From: Hansfordia pulvinata
Taxonomy: Eukaryota; Ascomycota; Sordariomycetes; Xylariales
DNA: 64,000 bases
Reading direction: 5' to 3'
Assembly (NCBI GenBank): GCA_006538405.1
Contig: BJKQ01000030.1
Coordinates: 62,001-126,000 of the forward strand
Shown: positions 62,629 through 64,000 of the stretch, piece after piece
Layout of the letters: each line of letters begins with the position of its first letter
Numbering within the stretch: the first letter of the stretch is position 1
The notes under the pieces: generated by a model
Told to the model about the DNA's origin: nothing
Seen by the model: only the letters and a program-made list of their open reading frames with translations
Database searches by the model: none
Made by a program: the position numbers and the translations under genes

Positions 62629-64000
62629 ATGTCTTTTTTTTTGCATACTCTTCTGCTTCTCGGCACCTTAGTACATGTGTCACTAAGCGTGCCGTGGACC
62701 AGGCGGGCGGTCGATGGCCTCCTTGAAGGGGAGTCAATTAAGCGCTTCCACGGCGTTTGCGACGATCTGATACCAAAAGAGAGTCACTACACTGGGTATC
62801 TTAACACTGGCAAGAAACTGCACACATGGTTTTGGTAAGCAGGTGAGAAGCATCAGAGGGGAAAAGACTAAGTGGCTAACTTAAGAAACAGGCTCGTGGA
62901 GGCGGAAGAAGACGCCCATGAGAAGCCTCTGCTCTTATGGCTTAACGGCGGACCCGGGGGCAGCTCGATGTCGGGATTGTTCACATCCAACGGACCATGC
63001 CTTATCAGTAAAGGAGCTGGAGAGCACGACTTTATCAAAAACCGGAACGAATACAGCTGGAATAAAGAAGCAAATGTGCTCTACATCGACCAGCCAGCTG
63101 GAGTGGGTTGCTCCTGGGGACAAGATATTGAGGAAGTGAGCTCGATCGACACGACTTATAAAACAGCCCCATACTTATGGGACTTCTTGCAAAGCTTCTA
63201 TGAGAAGAAAGAATTCCAGAAGTATCAGGGCCGAGACTTTGGCATTTTCGGCACGTCATTCGCCGGTCACTATATCCCAGAGCTTGTTAAGTACACCATG
63301 GAGAAGAATGCCCTTCATAAGGGGACCGAGATCAATATCAAATGGGTTGGCCTTCAAAGTCCGTGGACGGACGCAACATCTCAGCTTTCCACAGTCCCAG
63401 AATACTCACTGAACAATGGCATCCAAAGCCTCATCAGCGAAGAGACTTTCAAAAGCATGGAGAACGAGTTGCAGAAAGACTGCTTCCCAAAGGTCAAGGA
63501 ATGTGCGAGTTCGGACACGAACAAGGACTGCAGACGAGCGGCCAAGGCCTGCTTTAAGATTAGAGACAAAGCCGCCCCCATCGATAAATACGACCTGGCT
63601 TCGAAGCAAGAGACCCCTGAGTTCAAGCCGATAGATTATTTCCTGAATTCTGAGACGGTGCTGAGCGACATAGGTGCTCGGTATCTAGAAGAGGGATTAT
63701 CCTACAAGTCGTCTTCTCAGGCGGTGAACACAAGGTTCGGGCTCACAGGTGATAGTATGTCCCTCATCCACCCGAATTGGCTTACGCATAGTAGCGGACA
63801 TGTATCTGATAGCTAATTCTCTACAGTGGCCCGGTCACAAACCGCAAACCTCGCGTCCATCGCGAAGAAGGGCATCTCCTTGCTTATTATGGCTGGAACG
63901 GCAGAGTGAGTTATAAGCCAATGCCTTTATTAGCGGTAAAAGACTCTTGGAAAGGCTGGCTGCTAATTTTTTTATCATCAAATTTCAAGTTGGCAATGCA
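62629..64000 (+). CDS. secreted serine carboxypeptidase (peptidase family S10), 3' end outside the window
   Basis: Serine-type carboxypeptidase releasing C-terminal residues from peptides; extracellular or vacuolar. Proposed exons: 62629-62834, 62892-63754, 63827-63905, 63990 onward. Introns are 57, 72 and 84 nt, with donors GTAAGC, GTATGT, GTGAGT and branch sites CTAAC, CTAAT, CTAAT. Start: ATG at 62629, giving a hydrophobic signal peptide (residues 2-20). Landmarks: 'YTGYL' and 'TWFWL' (about 50-70), oxyanion block 'LLLWLNGGPGGSSMSGLF', 'NVLYIDQPAGVGCSW', nucleophile block 'FGTSFAGHYIPEL' (Ser ~191), then 'SLLIMAGTADW' with the catalytic Asp (~383) rebuilt across intron 3. The catalytic His lies beyond the edge. 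Unusual: GTS instead of the common GES at the nucleophile, and GPGGSS for GPGCSS. No RIP stops; it looks functional. Confidence 0.93.
62835..62891 (+). other. intron 1 of the S10 peptidase gene
   Basis: GTAAGC donor, CTAAC branch site at 62876-62880, CAG acceptor. It is 57 nt (a multiple of three) but contains an in-frame TAA at 62836-62838. Splicing restores 'WFWL', the conserved start of the S10 fold, which supports the intron strongly. Confidence 0.88.
63755..63826 (+). other. intron 2 of the S10 peptidase gene
   Basis: GTATGT donor, CTAAT branch site at 63813-63817, CTACAG acceptor, 72 nt. It moves the reading from a frame that soon stops (63816) into 'ARSQTANLASIAKKGISLL', the expected pre-Asp region. 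A donor six bases upstream (GTGATA) fits the phase too but is weaker and would delete the 'GD' that the family usually keeps. Confidence 0.82.
63906..63989 (+). other. intron 3 of the S10 peptidase gene
   Basis: GTGAGT donor, CTAAT branch site at 63963-63967, AAG acceptor, 84 nt. Joining the flanks gives 'AGTADWQC', matching the 'GDADWICN' block of S10 peptidases including the catalytic Asp. Confidence 0.8.

Noticed and set aside
62872..63816. 314-codon ORF taken as an independent S10 gene
   Set aside because: Its first ~7 codons are intron sequence and its last ~20 codons run into intron 2. Splicing to the upstream signal-peptide exon and the downstream exons gives the proper S10 landmarks.
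1..64000. Giant cargo-carrying element (Starship-type) or biosynthetic cluster
   Set aside because: No tyrosine-recombinase captain gene, polyketide or peptide synthetase, P450 or transporter motif was found.
1..64000. CRISPR array, bacterial operons, tRNA or rRNA genes
   Set aside because: No regularly spaced direct repeats of CRISPR type, and no cloverleaf or rRNA-like sequence noticed; introns and RIP indicate a fungus. tRNA absence was judged by eye only.

Overview
This window looks like a repeat-rich, gene-poor stretch of a filamentous ascomycete (Pezizomycotina) genome. Three things suggest this. The only confidently coding gene has short spliceosomal introns (57-84 nt, CTAAC/CTAAT branch sites). 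The repeats are fungal-type Ty3/gypsy LTR retrotransposons. The AT-rich blocks carry the mark of repeat-induced point mutation (RIP): TpA is abundant, CpA and TpG are scarce, and transposon reading frames are broken mostly by TAA where a Gln codon is expected. The species cannot be told from the sequence alone.

Layout: 1-1019, GC-rich, one weak ORF. 1020-3440, AT-enriched mutated repeat with a gag-like trace. 3441-9506, GC-rich with doubtful ORFs and relics. 9512-16765, a RIP-mutated Ty3/gypsy element on the + strand (241-bp LTRs, 5-bp target duplication GAGTT). 16771-18280, GC-rich relics. 18281-18818, a short inverted-repeat element with an AT-rich core. 18819-21310, GC-rich with a decapeptide-type tandem repeat. 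21310-22330, a T-rich, G-poor low-complexity tract. 22480-22965, one copy of a dispersed AT-rich repeat. 23100-40390, GC-rich island with one good hypothetical ORF (23500-24300, minus), several relics and three degenerate satellite-like arrays. 40395-60295, a 20-kb AT block that resolves into a nest. 60296-62628, GC-rich relics. 62629-64000, a secreted serine carboxypeptidase (peptidase family S10) running off the right edge.

The 20-kb AT block has three layers. A copy of the repeat also seen (inverted) at 22.5-23.0 kb was split by a minus-strand Ty3/gypsy chromovirus-like element (40800-60196; 192-bp LTRs; TCTTA duplication). That element was in turn split inside pol by a plus-strand chromovirus (about 46316-54289; ~542-bp LTRs). 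All three layers were then mutated by RIP. The 22.5-kb copy acts as an uninterrupted reference for the first insertion site.

No tRNA, rRNA, CRISPR array or biosynthetic cluster was seen. No intact transposase or reverse transcriptase remains, so the mobile elements look dead. The live content appears limited to the S10 peptidase and perhaps one or two hypothetical genes.
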